From Rhopalosiphum padi (taxonomy: Eukaryota; Arthropoda; Insecta; Hemiptera; Aphididae): DNA of 64,000 nt. A program made the translations under genes and the position numbers. Below are positions 27,901-42,200 of this stretch, piece by piece. Below the pieces are notes generated by a model. It had not been told where the DNA came from. It searched no databases and saw only the letters and a program-made list of their open reading frames with translations. Where the stretch lies: contig NC_083597.1 in the NCBI RefSeq assembly GCF_020882245.1, positions 42,572,152-42,636,151 on the forward strand. Reading direction: 5' to 3'. How positions within the stretch are numbered: position 1 is the stretch's first letter; every line of letters starts with the position of its first letter.

Positions 27901-30900
27901 GATGAGGTATATAACAATGCACTTTGGTTAATTACATTCTGGGTTAATTTCTGGCTATTTTGTGTTTTACGATAAAAAAAAAAAGAAGTATTATTATATG
28001 TCGTATGAACTAAGGAAAAAATCTCTTATAAAGGTCTTATTGATACTTTGTAAATAAATTAAAAATAGCCGATATTGTGTAAAATAATTTTAATATGTTA
28101 AAAATGTCATAAATTAAATATTTTTGAAATTAAATAAAAATATTATATAATATTTTTTTTAAAGTTTTAAATAAAATATATTTTTCATAAATTGTGTAAT
28201 GGCATTTATTGTGTTATCAAAAATTGATTAATAGTGTAGTTTGGTTTTGTGCGGCTTTCAAAAAATGAATTTATATTGTTTATTTTTAATGAGATCCTTT
28301 TGAAACGTAGGAAATCAATGAAATTTGAGATGATTTATTTTGAAGTTTGAGAAAAACTTACCTAGTGTATAATATTGCAAAATAAAGAAAAGCTCTAGAG
28401 TTTCCAAATAATTTCTTATGTTTCTGTAACAATATTCGATTCAAATTTAGGGGATGTAAGAATTGGAAACAGATACGCAGAAAGACGCCTATTGTATTTT
28501 TTTGTGTATATAACTACTGCATTCTAACAGGGAATGAATAATACAGAAATTAGAAATCGATCTCGAAAACTCTTACTCGGTCATCACTTGATAATCATTT
28601 GTAGTTCATCGAAGAAAATGTTTACACAGCTGCTGTTTTTAACTTTTCCCCTTATTTTAACACAATTGTCAGTTACATCACTTATGTTATAACTTTATAA
28701 GTATTTAGTACAGCGTAAATAAAGCTTAAATATAATAAATGCAATGGATTTCTTATTTTTAGTTTAAATTTTACTTGATTAAAGTAAGGTTAGGTTTAAT
28801 TTAAATTCAATTTTTTGTTACTTGTAAATGAGTTTATATTTGTTTTATATTATATAGTATTAACTATCTTTTAATACAAATAATAATAAATATTTATTTA
28901 ATAATAATTAAAAACTGTTTAAAAACTATTTCTGTTAAAACGTTAAAGTTAAAATGGGTATTTACAGGTACTAGTCATGGTCCATTAGAAATTGTACAAA
29001 ATTGCCATAATACAAGCTATTTTATGGGTTTAGCGAATTGCTAAAATGTGCTTGGTATAGGTATACAATTATGTAATTGCCGAGCTGTGTGTGCTCTAAC
29101 CGTTCGACCGCACGGTAAGGGTTGCCCCGGCTTTGTGGCCTTTGGTATTATTTGTGGGGGAGTAATAATAATTAATTGCCATGATCAAATATTCAAAAAT
29201 TAATTTTACTGGTTTATACCTACTGAATACGATAGTGAAAATTGTATTTTTCTGTTTTCGTTAAAATGAATTCTGAATTGTGTATTTGAGTATAGTTACA
29301 TTAATTTAATATTAGTGTATTGAAAGAGCATATTACAGATCAATTAAACTATTTTTATGATTTTGATGTTTATTTTTATTTTTAAAATTTAAAATTAATA
29401 CTATTTTAATTCTCGTAATAACTCTTCATGTGTTTATAATAATTGCCAATTATGTACTATCTAGCTATTAATTAATAATAAATAATTAATATTAAATTAA
29501 ATATCAATTATATTTACTAATATGAAGTCTGAGTACATAATGTTAACTACTTACCTCTTATTTATAGGATAAGATTATGAAGAATAAATTAACTATCAGT
29601 TATATAGTAAATAGATTAAAAAAGAAACTTTATTTCAATTTAACTATACAAAACATTACCTTATTGTTTGCGAGTATACTACCTTTTTAAAGTTTGTTTT
29701 ATAATATATAATAGTATTTAACATATTGGTAATATTTGTTTACATAGAAAATAAAGATCTTAGTTAACGGACAACAATTATTACTCAAATATTAAAAATT
29801 AAAATATAGTATTTAAAATGGTAACTATTTATTATCTATGACATACTCAATTATTTAAGCCAATTAACTTGTGGATGTAAGAAGTCTAATATTACGTATA
29901 CCGTATATAATCAAACTCTGTTAGGTTTTTACTACTAGTCATAAAAGTGAACAGTTAATAATGTTGTGTGGTGTTAATTAAATATAAAAATATAATTTCA
30001 AAGTAATGTTGTACGTACTTAATGTCTAAGTTTTGTAAAAAAAAAATTATTTGATATTTGATAATAAAATTTTGAAAAATCCTAATATTAGAATGTTATT
30101 TTTTTAATAAAAATTATTGATATGCGAACGCATTTTTGGGGTAAAATATTTCATCATATTGAAATACTTCGTAACCATAAGCCCATAAAACGTGAGTGTA
30201 GTTTAAAGTAAAATTTTCGTAGTATCCAATGAAACAAGTAATATAGCAAATGTAAAGTTGTATATGGCCGACATGGGTTTACATTTCTGCGACCGCGTTC
30301 CCCATGGGTGCACTTCCAGCTGAGTAACCCACACACGCGTTAAACCGCAATAGCGGCGCACCACCCAAAATGACCAAAATATTTGGGCTTAAAGCTGTAA
30401 AGCTATTGTCTATTCTGACCAACTTTTCGACCAAACAAGACTGTAGCACATTAAAGAACGTTTAATAGTATCAAAAAGTAATTTACTTCAGTTGAAAAAT
30501 AAAATCATATATCTGTATCTACGAGGTTTTTATTTTAGTAATTTTTATCATAATTGATAAACTTGACACTCTTAAATCGGTTTGTACTTTTTATATGTTT
30601 AAGTTTTGTAATATCCACAATTATTGTTATTCTTATCATAATTTTGTTGATGTATTGAATTTTCGTTTGACTAAATTCCTTAAGTTATTTTGGTGTAATT
30701 TAATAAGTATAAATCACTAGAAGTTTTAGACATTATGCGCACTTATTGTATTATGTTATTTTCTATATTCACAATAAAATGTTCAAAATATTTAGACTAA
30801 TTTTAATCTACAATATAACAAACTTATTTTCATTATTCCACTGCTCGTCGGTATTAATTTATAAATTATAATTTATTGAATCCAAATTTAATACACCCGT

Positions 30901-31259
30901 TATAGTGTCACAATGGTGAGGTACACTTTAAACTTACTACATACATCACAGAGTAAGTTCCGTGGTTTATTATTTGAGATATTATACTGCGTAAATGTGC
31001 ATTGTGTACATTAAAGGTTAAAAGTTATTAATACTAATACTAGTACTAACATTTGAATTAGGTACATTTAGGTTAGTATTTTATACATTATATATTATGA
31101 TTTTAATCAAACCTTATATATTTAATAAATTAGTTTAAATTATTTAATTATTGCGAGTGAAAGGAAACGTATAAAGTCGAGACTGTATCATCTTCTTATA
31201 CATTATACATATAATACCATAACGTGTAAAAAGAAAAATGGTAGTTTGAGTGAAAAATA
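21990..31259 (+). other. Intron 2, proximal part
   Basis: Begins with the GTAAGT donor. AT-rich throughout. GC-enriched patches lie at 24675-24800, 26185-26410, 29070-29160 and 30250-30430. The open frame at 26204-26413 (69 codons) has mixed composition but no family motif and no credible acceptor/donor pair, so it is not called. A minus-strand frame at 30154-30336 is likewise unsupported. No RNA gene was recognised, although 29093-29109 on the minus strand resembles a tRNA D-arm (see findings). Confidence 0.5.
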
Positions 31260-31560
31260 CCCTTTATTTTTGCGCACGTGTTGTTGTGTGTATATGTGTG
31301 TGTCTGTGCACGTGTGTGTGTGAGAATGAGTGAGTACTATGCGCCTGCGGTGTCTACAAATTAGAACGGCAGTGGCGGCGTAATGGCCTCAGCACACAAT
31401 CGGCGGCGTCGGGATTCTCTCTTGCTACCCCTTACCCCCATACCACACTCGTCGACATTGCTAGCACACGAGTGTCGGTGAAAGTTGCCGAAATAAGTAT
31501 AACCGAAAAAGGGGTGAATGTTTATGTGCTCCGAAGATCAATACAAACCGTCACACAATG
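31260..31560. promoter_or_regulatory. GC-enriched island with GT repeat and E-boxes
   Basis: A compact island with CACGTG at 31275-31280 and 31309-31314, a GT-rich microsatellite between and after them (about 31281-31321), and then CG-dense sequence (GGCAGTGGCGGCG, CGGCGGCGTCGGG) to about 31500. No long frame or splice-site pair is visible. It resembles an intronic enhancer or minor promoter. Confidence 0.4.
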
Positions 31561-34500
31561 TGAATGTGTGTGTAAATATACGGGTCACGGCAATTTAGAA
31601 AAATATAAGTAGGACCTATGTTATAGTTAACTATGACAATCGAATAAGGTTTTAACATATTTTCTTTTGAAAAGTTTTTATATTTTTTTTTCTAGTCGTC
31701 GTCCCCGTCATTGTTGTCAAATTTGTAGAGCGTCGTAGGTTGTAGGTTTTTTTAAGAAGGATTACGTAATTAATACTTACTTAGAAGGGTTATTATGTTT
31801 TTTTTAAAGTTAAATAAATTTATATATAATGACATTATAATGTTTTTTAATTAAAATTAAGTTTTTTTAACTAATCTAACGCTGCTAACTTTTTGTTGTT
31901 AATGTATTTATTACAATAATATATTACCTAGTATATCTATACACAATACAACATATTAGCAATGCAAATAATTAAAATTAAATAATTTAGGTATGACTGA
32001 TTTTATTTTGGCTATCTATACTCTGTGTATTTGAATAATAAACAGTATTTTTTTTTTTAATATTTAAACTTTTTTTGTTTAACTATAATTTCTCAGCAAC
32101 TTGAATATTGTCTAAAATATAATATAATATATTATTTATTCATTTTATTTTGTATTTTGCTAAGAAATTAAATTTATATGTACTTATTCATAATGTACAT
32201 TTTTTTGTTATATTATTTACACAATGACTATACTTGTTATTTTTTTGTTTAATTGTTTTTTTTTTTTTATACAAATATTTAACATTTGATAATGATTTCA
32301 ACAATTCGATTGGTGTTTTATTAAATATCTTTAATTATTTTTCAAATTCATATTTTTGATACTTTTTTAATTTTAATTTTAATAATGATGCGGATTTTAA
32401 AACCAAAATACAATTAAAGCAGTTATGCAATTTTTTAAACTCGAGCTATAAATGTAATACATAATTTAACAATTTTTACTTTGTGATTTAGCTTTAAACT
32501 TATCTTCAATATTTCTATATTTATCAAAAACAATCATGTTTTTTGCTTGCTTTAAAAGTACTGTCTTTCTGTAGGCAGCACCACTTTGACAACCACCCAT
32601 AATGATTGGTAACTAAAATCATAGTACCTAACAAGCCAAAGAGATATACATTATATACAGATTATTCTAAAATCATCTATGTTTAGGTATGGAATATATG
32701 GTATTTTGTATAATAAGTTGTTAGGTATATTTTATAAAATAACACCAACATAGCAGCGCTTAATTACCATAAAAACCACAAATCTTGAATATCAATTTTA
32801 AAATTTAACGTAAGCAAAATGATAAAACGTTAATAATTCGTTTTTTACGTTATCAATCGTTTTATTCATATCATAATCAACTAAAAAATTATTTGATACG
32901 ATGTTATCACTTATTATGCTTACAAAAATTACCTATTAGGTACTTGGAAAAATAAAATCAATGATTAATTAATCTATTAATCAATAATGAAAAAAAAAAA
33001 TAATAATTTACTTAACAAAACTGTCGCCCCTAAAAGTGTTAACCTCTAAATACGCATCTGAATATGAATGATGGGATGTTAACGTTTACTTTGACATATA
33101 AAAGTTCATAATTGCATAATATAGGTACATGTTTTATAACTGATTTATACGTTGTTAAAAAAATGTTTCATTGTTAAGGTATCTTTTTTAATGAATTTTA
33201 TGTAAAAAATGTTTATTATAAAATAATTATTTTTGATTCTACAGAAATATTGTTTAAAGACAAAGCTTAATTATCATGACTTTTAGATTTAATAATCCAT
33301 GTGACAATCCATAAATCACGTACAATAAAAGTTCAATTTTACATTAGGTTTAAACAGTTTTTCCTTTTTGTCAAAATAGTTGACTCATTTACTACATGTT
33401 ACTAATGTATAGGCTGTATTAATTATAACTAATACAAATTATTGTGTATGTATAATACTTCTGATAAAGTTTTATATAATATTCAATGAAAAATGGAGCT
33501 GAAATTAGAAATTTTTATATTATGCAATTGCGTTTGATTTTAAAACGTGATATAGGTAATCATATACTAAATGTATATACAAAATATATAAATAAACCAC
33601 TATATATTATTTTCAGTAGAGGTATTTAATATTTTTTGAAAAACCTTTTATACTAACTATTAATTTTGTTATTTTTTTAATTTTACGAGTATGTCATTTT
33701 AAAAACAGATAATATATATATTTTTTAAATGTTGAATGTCATTCACATTAAATTTTAATGAATACATGGTAATAACTATTTAGTATTAAATTATTATGAC
33801 CTACTATTTATTTTTTTAAAAGTATATTAATAATAAACATTTAAAAAGTTTTTAGATAATATTCAGTAACTTTGAAAAATCATTAGGTACCGATTGATTT
33901 TTTTTATATTGTTTAAATTTTAATAAATTAACATAATATATATTTTTTTAAAGTATTTAATTGACAACTGTATTAATTTTGATAGATAAATTAGTTTTGT
34001 CTCATTTTGTATACGCTGGGTATATTGCAATGATGTTTCGTTAATTACAATTTACAATGATGACTTCATCATTAAAAAAGTGTCATTTTTATTGTATTGC
34101 TGTTTTTAAACGTCAGCCTTTAATTAATAACATGCGCTTTGTTTCCTTGGTATTAAATTGTTAATTCAATTGTATACTTCACACGCTCCTTTATTATTTT
34201 ATTGGCAAATTCATGAATGAGCGTTAGCAACAAATATACAATTTTTAGTTTAGAGTATAGTTTTGTAAAAAAATAGACAAGTCGTGTATTGTACAAATTG
34301 TATTCAAAACTGTATAACTTTTAGAGTACATATTTCAATTATTTAGTCGGCTAACAGTTCGCTTTTTTCAGAATCATTTTTTGTAGGCATGCAATGATTT
34401 ATTTTTATCATTAAATTCAAATTTAACACATAGATACATTACCAATTTATTTATATTTTATTTATACATATAAAAAACAATTGGACAATATTAAAATTCT

Positions 34501-35639
34501 GCCTTTTATTCAGATGTGTGAAATGATAATTTTTGTCTATTATATAGCTATTTATCATTGTGGCTTCATCTACGTTTTTAGACTTTATAGTACCTAAGCT
34601 ATGTATCATGATATTTAAAATTTTAATATTTGTAAAATGTATCAGCTTTTGTAAATACATTTTAATGCATTTTAACTGTACATTTTTATTAAAAAAATGT
34701 TGGTTAGTTAACTTAAGATTTGGTTGTCACAATAATATGTAATACCTCAGTGATACTTTCTGGTATTCGTGGGGTCGTGGGCTAGTCCGAATAGAAAATT
34801 AGTACTTTTTTTATTGTATCCAACTAACTCGTGTTCATTTGTTCACTTATTTTAAGAGGTTATATTTTTTTAGTTCATTTCTAAGTTCTCATAGTACACA
34901 CAACAACTAAAAGTAATAAAATCGATGCTTCTTAGTTGACTTTTCTAAAAATGTTTTTTACTAAAAAATAAATAAAAGTTTTCCAATTTTAGTAGCTCCA
35001 TTGAGTTTTTTTATTTTGCTGAATTTGCAAGTTACTGTTGGTATTTTATTTTTTCTACTTTTAAAGTGTTTTCGACTATAGAAAACTTAGGATTTATTTT
35101 ATACTTAAATATTTATAAAAATAAAAATATATAAGTAAATATATTTTGTATTTGTTAAGTTTTAATAAATTAAACTTCAAGAATTAAGTAACATTTCAAT
35201 TGTATTTGTTAAAATTGTTATTCGAGGTAGCCAAAATTGTTTATTTATTAATATTTATTTTTAGAAGAAAAAATAATAAAATATTCAAAGTAAATTAATT
35301 TAGTTATCTAAGTTAATGTTTATAATATAAGTACAAACTATAGTATTATAATTAAATAATTAAAAATTAAAAATAAAAAAAATATTCAAATAAAGATATA
35401 AAGTTTAATAAAATTAGCAAAATTTGTAAAAGCGTGATTTTCGAATTTGACATAGAACTTATATTGATGAGTTGTAAATAATTGCATCAATCGATAATAT
35501 TGATTGACTAAATTAAAATTATCTCACTACGAATTTCATGGTTGTACTTACTTTCAGTAAAAATGAATATTATTTCTTATAGACTGGTAAAGTAATATCA
35601 GTATATAACTTCACTTTTAAATTGCTATACATATCTCTC
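31561..35639 (+). other. Intron 2, AT-rich stretch
   Basis: AT-rich with poly-T tracts. Chance frames at 34451-34660 (-) and 34560-34742 (+) overlap each other on opposite strands, as expected for non-coding AT-rich DNA. A weak acceptor-like site TTTCTGTAG lies just before about 32575, but the adjoining stretch is too short to call an exon. Confidence 0.5.
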
Positions 35640-35915
35640 CCGGGATAGTAAACTGTGTTTTTTAACGTCGCCTCTGGGTTTATTAGTCACTACACCGTCT
35701 TAGTCAAGTATTAATAGCACGAACAACTCCTTCGTCCTTTCGCCTTCCCTGGTTGAATGACTATGTCAATATATAACATGAGCCCTAAATCTGGAACCGT
35801 TGCATTATAGATACCAGTGAGCGTACATTGTATACATCGGGCTTCTGATTCCCCTGGGTTGTAAATATTTCATCGCTGAGGCCGACGGCGGCCGTACTTG
35901 TGGACTCGTATGTGT
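35640..35915. promoter_or_regulatory. GC-enriched intronic island (possible enhancer)
   Basis: About 275 bp of near-balanced composition, including CTCCCGGGA, GTCGCCTCTGGG and GACGGCGGCCG, ending abruptly at an (AT)n run. There is no open frame of note. The contrast with the flanks suggests constraint, but the sequence alone does not show function. Confidence 0.35.
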
Positions 35916-35931
35916 TTTATATGTTACATAC

Positions 35932-35950
35932 ATATATATATATATATATA
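35932..35950. repeat. (AT)n microsatellite
   Basis: AT dinucleotide run, followed by TATGTGTGTGTGTATAC-type alternating sequence to about 36060 that gives rise to a spurious minus-strand frame (35924-36142). Confidence 0.75.
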
Positions 35951-36142
35951 CGACATACGTATATGTTGTATATACTTATGTTCATTTGTATGTGTGTGTG
36001 TATACTTTATATTTACGTAGATATAGTGTATGGGCGTACGTATATATAATACATACAGTATGTATAAACATATGAAACTACCCAAAAACCAAAGGAACTT
36101 GTCAGTTATTAAACCCGCGAGGTTGATACCATGAATCCACAC

Positions 36143-38929
36143 CCTTTTCGAGGCTCACGTAGAAATGCTGTTTCCCTAGAGTTGATAATTTCACTGTCTG
36201 ACAAATCCTTTTTATGTTTATTATATTGCACAAAACAAAATGCCCTGGTGTAATTTTGTGAGTAAATATATTATGTTGATAGTCTAAAGACTCTAAAGGA
36301 AAAAGAAATGATTTTAACTGATGTTATTATTTGTATTATACATTTAATTATTGTAGTAAATCAAACAAGAAATGCTATTACCTAATAAAATATAACTCAT
36401 ATAAGTATGAGTAATATACTAATATTATATTTATCTTTACATTGTTCAAGATTGGTGAAATATATTATTAATATTTACTGATCATATAGATCTTTTGACA
36501 ATAATCTTTAAGTATTTATTATATTTTAATAAATATATAATTTGCATATTGAGTTATAGATATATATATCGAAAGAATGTATATGTAAATAGATAAAATA
36601 ATATGTAATATATATTTTAAGATTAGGTGTATGATAAACATTAATTTAAACCTACTAAGGATTAAATTATATTAAATAGTGAAAAAAGTTAAACAATTTT
36701 ATTTTTAATTAAACCTACAAAAAAACTTTATCTATTGTTTGTGCATTTATAAATTAATTAAATTGTATACAAATTAGCACTTCTTGTTTTATTTATTTTT
36801 TGGTTAATACATGGTAAGAAAAAACATTTTATGATATTGAATAGTGGACGTTTTTAAGGTAAAAAAATAAAATTAAAGTGTTTTGTTGTAAACCAGAACT
36901 GTAATATTATTTTAAAATATAATTGGTTTTTTTTATTTCCATTTTATTCCTAACGAAGTGTTTTTGTGTTTAAAAATAACTAAAACCAGACTAAGCTATC
37001 TTATTCGAAAAGTTTATTTAAATGATATGGACCCTTTCTTCTTTATGTAGGATTAATTATATATTTTTTGGGTAAAATAATTTGAAACACTTGTACCCCA
37101 CTCCCCAGAGATGTTCTAAGAAATCATTTTATTATTTATGTAACAAACAATTATTATATAAAAATGTTTTCACACTTCAACTTTTTCTCTTTACATTACA
37201 AAATAATTCTAGGCATGTATTTACGCAAAAAATCATTTTAAAACTTTGTATCGTTTCTATTTCAACTTACTGTATACCTAATTAGATTGTTAAAAACAAA
37301 AATAGGGAGAGGAGTGTAAGCAGTTGAAAATACTTTGTGTTTAAAAAATAAAGTATATTTCTTATTAAAATCGCTTATCTTGGGAGAAAAACCCTTTCAT
37401 TTAATTTGTAAAAGTGTTCCGACTGATATTTTGAAAATTACTATTTTATTCTTTTGATATATTATATTGTGCGCAATTTTTACTGTTGAGTTTTTATTAA
37501 AAATAATGTACTTCGTAAAATAAATTAAAAGTAAATAAAAAAAATTTTTGTTTGTTAAAAATTCATTGTCTGATGAATTTAAAATTTTCTTTTTTTAATA
37601 AAAATAAATAAAAATATTTTAGTATACAACACTGTATGTTTTTACTTGAAACAAGTGTAACCTTTTGAATTTTAACAACTACATATTAGACATTGCGTAT
37701 ATTTCTTAAAAAAAGAATACTTTAATGTACAGATATAAAACTCTTAATATATACAGAGTAAACCAGGAATTATTTATGTAAACGTAAGACATTTTTTACT
37801 ATTTTTTATTTAAACGCTTAAAAATTATGTTTTAAATTTTTCTATGATTTTTTTTGTTTTTATAATTTAAATATCCCCAGTATTATTTTAGATATTGTCT
37901 GGCTCATAATAAAATAATCACTGTAGCTATATTTAATATCTGTGTTATCTATTTAATATGTCATAAGTTATTTGAAAGTATAGTCTATTTTGATTAATCT
38001 TATATTTATTATTTATAGTACCTATATATTCTTTGTAATAGTATATATATCTTTTAGACCTATTAGATATTACCTACCTTTTTGACGTTTCAATTTTTTT
38101 GTTATGTAAATCAAATTAAATGTAGCATTTTACCCGAAAAATTGAACGAGTTGACTGCGTATAAAAGTACGTTTATTATTATTTAATGAGAAAAATAACT
38201 TCATTTTACCAACATTTATCTGTATCTCCTATATGTAAATATGATATATTAATACTGTTTAAATAGTTTTTGTTATCACTACTTATAGTTATAGTTATCT
38301 ACAATTATTTGATGAATTTTTGTTTTATACTCGAAAGTCGTAAAAAAAAGCGGTAGCTTTTTGATGACACGCTTCAAAAAGGAAAAAAAAATGCGTCATT
38401 TTTGAAACAAAATTCTTTTCAGCTGGATTTTTTTTTAAGTCTTGTTTAATTAGTCATCTTAGCCATTGCGATATACTTATATTTTCTTTTATTTAATATA
38501 TTTAAGCTTTTTGTTTATTTAAAAGTTAATAATGAGTGCGTTAATTATAAAATTTAGTAATCTATCATTATTCTAAACAATACTATTGAATTCAAACTTG
38601 TTGAAACTCCTGAATTATAAAATTTGTTGTATTTATTTTTCACGTATCATTTGTTAAAAGTTATTTTAATTTGTAGGTAAATTAATGTTGTTTTTATTTA
38701 ATAAAAAACAACTGTACCAGCAATACAAAATTAAATTTATAAACATTAGAATAAATACACTATGGAGTATATAATTTAGTTAAATCTAATATATTTATTC
38801 AATATGCACATTGATGTTAAGAAAATATTTTGAAAAAAATATTATTTTTTGACATTGATCTGACCTTTTTGACAAGAGTTAAAGAAAAAATAAATCTGGG
38901 TACAAAAAAAGTAAAAAGCTCTCATGAAT
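36143..38929 (+). other. Intron 2, AT-rich stretch
   Basis: AT-rich sequence with no recognisable gene, RNA or complete element. The frame at 37082-37285 has no motif. Confidence 0.5.
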
Positions 38930-39260
38930 TTACTCCACCTGGTGGAGAAAGTAGTAGGGATACACTATTGTCTCTCGAGATCTTCATAACTCACATATTA
39001 TGACGTCCACATGCTGTATGCGTGTGTTAAAAGTTTTGTCGCCTGGATTTTTGCCTTTTGTTTTCGGTCTCCTTCTTCGGACTACTGTCCCTTTGGGAAT
39101 TTAATATAGCCGCTGGCCTATATATTTTCGAGTGCTGCTGGAATTCAACAGCAAGAGTGTCCCACCGAGACATCCGACTTTCCATCCCTGCTCCCCATTG
39201 TCCGAACTGGCCAACATTAATCAAACAATGAAGTGACCTGAAATGGGAATTTCTTTCGGT
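38930..39260. promoter_or_regulatory. GC-enriched intronic island
   Basis: A balanced-composition patch within AT-rich intron. A 65-codon minus-strand frame (39027-39224) encodes a hydrophilic peptide rich in Arg, Gln and Ser with a Lys/Arg-rich end. It has more protein-like composition than most frames here, but no family motif and no visible partner exons. It is more likely a conserved non-coding element than a gene. Confidence 0.3.
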
Positions 39261-42200
39261 GTCAATGCTATAGAGAAACCCCTTAAAAAAAAAAACATAT
39301 CTTTGAGGTCATTTTCTTTTCGCTTTTAGTTATTGGCAACCATTCGTCGAGGTGTACTTATGGGAATTATCCAAAGTTGTCATGCACCCTTGTCTTCTTA
39401 GCTTTAAAAAAAAATGAATGTCAGTGATTGAGTTTGGCAGGAGTATAGGTTAGAACTTAGAATCATTTAAATGACAAAAAAATTGGATATCTGTGTTAAG
39501 AATAACGATAGTTATTATATATTTTATATTATGTTAATATTATATTTTTTAGACAGATGATTTACTTTTTTTTTTTTTTCTATTTTAGACATAACACAAA
39601 AAATATTTCTACTGGGGACTTCTTTTTAACATATCTGTTCATTGTTCATATATATTTATTAATTATTTTATATTATAATTTATAATAAATAATTATTCTC
39701 TACATATTTACAGGTTGCATGTTTAAAAGAATAAATATTAAAATGTCTTAAAAAGTATGTTTAGATATTTTAAAATCTACCTTAAAAATCAATCTATTTT
39801 AAACCTTCTTAAGTGGATATAATATGATTTAAACGAATTATAATCAAATGTTTATTTAATTCATTGTATAAAATACTTCTTTATTCGTCGTAATATTATG
39901 TGCCAATAAAATGTTTGTGAAGGAAAGCTGCTATTGTTAAATGTAGTGGTTTTTAAAATGGTTTTACTTGTATTATTATTATTATTATTAATAGTTAAAT
40001 ATAAATATAACCTTACTTAACCCTGATAATGTTTTATGTATTATATACAATATACATATATAATATACCATTATATTCACGATATGAATGATAGTATATG
40101 ATATACCTATTATAAAAATAGCGTGCTTAGTTCGTATAGTAATGAGAATAATGAATAATGAAATATGTATTTTTTTTGGAGAAATATATAATTTAATTGT
40201 TATTACATTTTCAGTTTTCTATACACGAAAAAAATGTAAGTGTTACCTAAATGTTAGCCTAATAAGTTTGTTTTCTAAATTTGATTTTTTCATTGAATTT
40301 TTCGCTGTTTATAATGCGTTGTCAAGTGTAAATAATATGAATTAAAAATGTATCACACGTAAATAAGTCTCTAATTTTTTTACGCCTTTGTGAAAAAGTA
40401 AGTATATCAAAAATATAAACCTTGATAACATATCAAGTCTAATTGTTGTTGTCATATTTGTTAAAATTTTTCTTTAATATAGCGTTAACACCATTTTGTT
40501 TGAGAGATAAAAATGCAAATGTTATAGTTAGTGTTCGATGAACGTTTTTTTTCTGGGGAACAAGAGATTTGAACACTTACCTGTTAAAAAAACTAATTAA
40601 CGCTATGTATATTTTAATACATCCTACTGTCTGATTACCTTATAGCTGTGTATTCACTATGATGAAAGGCTCATGCGCGGAAACTTAAATGTTTTTATTA
40701 TCATAAAAATATACTTAAGTATCATATTTATTTAGCTTGTAGTCGAGTAGTTGATTCGACAGTAGGTTTTTGTTGCCCATATAGGAATATTCTTAATATA
40801 TTGATGAACTAATTAAACGATATTTATTACACGTAAATGGTCAAAAAATATATTCTTCAATACATCATCTGTTTATAGAAATCGCAATTTTTATTGAAAA
40901 TGATTGTAAACTTTACTTCAGAAATTGGTAGAAATATAATCTTGTAAATCTATGATTGGAAAAACTCAAACGTGTTAAAATGTATATTTTGATTGCGCTG
41001 AAAGTCGTGTTATTTTAATAATGTTTGTTAAAGTTTTTGGATTGAGGCTAGTTGGTTGTGTATTAAGGTAATCGTCGGTGAATATCATGAAATACGCTGC
41101 CAATATATTTTTAATCTTAAAATATAAAACGACAAAATGCTTGTCAGGTTTTCCCTTCCTCTCGCAGTTGTGCACCGTGTCTCTTACTTTTTCTCTCATT
41201 TTATTTCTGCTTTTCAATAAGCCAATTGAACGTCGGCATTCACGACAGCTGGATTGTGTTTTCTCACGGTGTGCCTGAACGCACATAAATCGTTTTAAAC
41301 GTTTGCCGTTCGTTTTTTATTTTATTTTTTGTTTATTGAATGTCATAAAAACAAATTACTGCTTTTGGTTTTTTGATGCAGAGGAAGAAGGGTATTATAA
41401 CGAGGCTAGATTAGGCATGTCGTTTGCGAGAATATTACAGTTGTAAAAGACTATTTCTGATGTTAACATTCGACGTGTGTACCAAATATTTGGAGAGATA
41501 ATATACGTATTCTATATGTAATTTTTTTTTTTTTTACCGTGGAATTATTTTTACTATGATTTTAGTATTATAAATTATTTTAATGATTTGAATTTAATTG
41601 AGGGATATTCCATTGAGTTTGAACCCAAAACTTTAGTTAGAAACATAATTAAGTAAACAAAAAGCAGTTCAATATATGACTGATAAATAAAGGTACCTAT
41701 TAATTACGTATGAATACAGCAAATTTTACACTTATAAGTTATAAGTAACCCATCTGGAAATTGAGCTTGTGATCTTAATGTTTATTCGTTAAATGATTTA
41801 TATTTAGTTTACGAGTAGAATCGATTTTGCTTTTACATAAATTATTTATTTACAAGGGAGCTAAAAGGAAATTAGAATAGAATTTGAATTTGGTTTAAGG
41901 AGTAATTGGGTTATCTACCTTAATATTATTAAATAATCTATTGGATTTCGTAATTATACAATTTCTATGATAATATTTTCTTCAGGCTTAAATTTTAAGA
42001 TAAATATTTTTTTTGTTGATAAATTATATAATGAAAATATTGCATAGAAGTAGTATGTTGAATTATTAACAACTGAATTATTTCTTTAATTTGGGCCATT
42101 TTAATTCCCTACCTCTCAACATTAAATTTAATATTTACAAAATGTATATAGGTATACTTGTACCGACATTTTTGCATAAATGTACATTATTAGTTATTTT

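Noticed and set aside
32566..32611. Acceptor-like TTTCTGTAG followed by a short segment and GTAACT
   Set aside because: A micro-exon is possible in principle, but two of three frames give no support and composition is not exon-like.
32811..32925. Apparent inverted repeat around GTAAGCA / TGCTTAC
   Set aside because: Pairing is patchy and depends on AT-rich words; not distinguishable from background.
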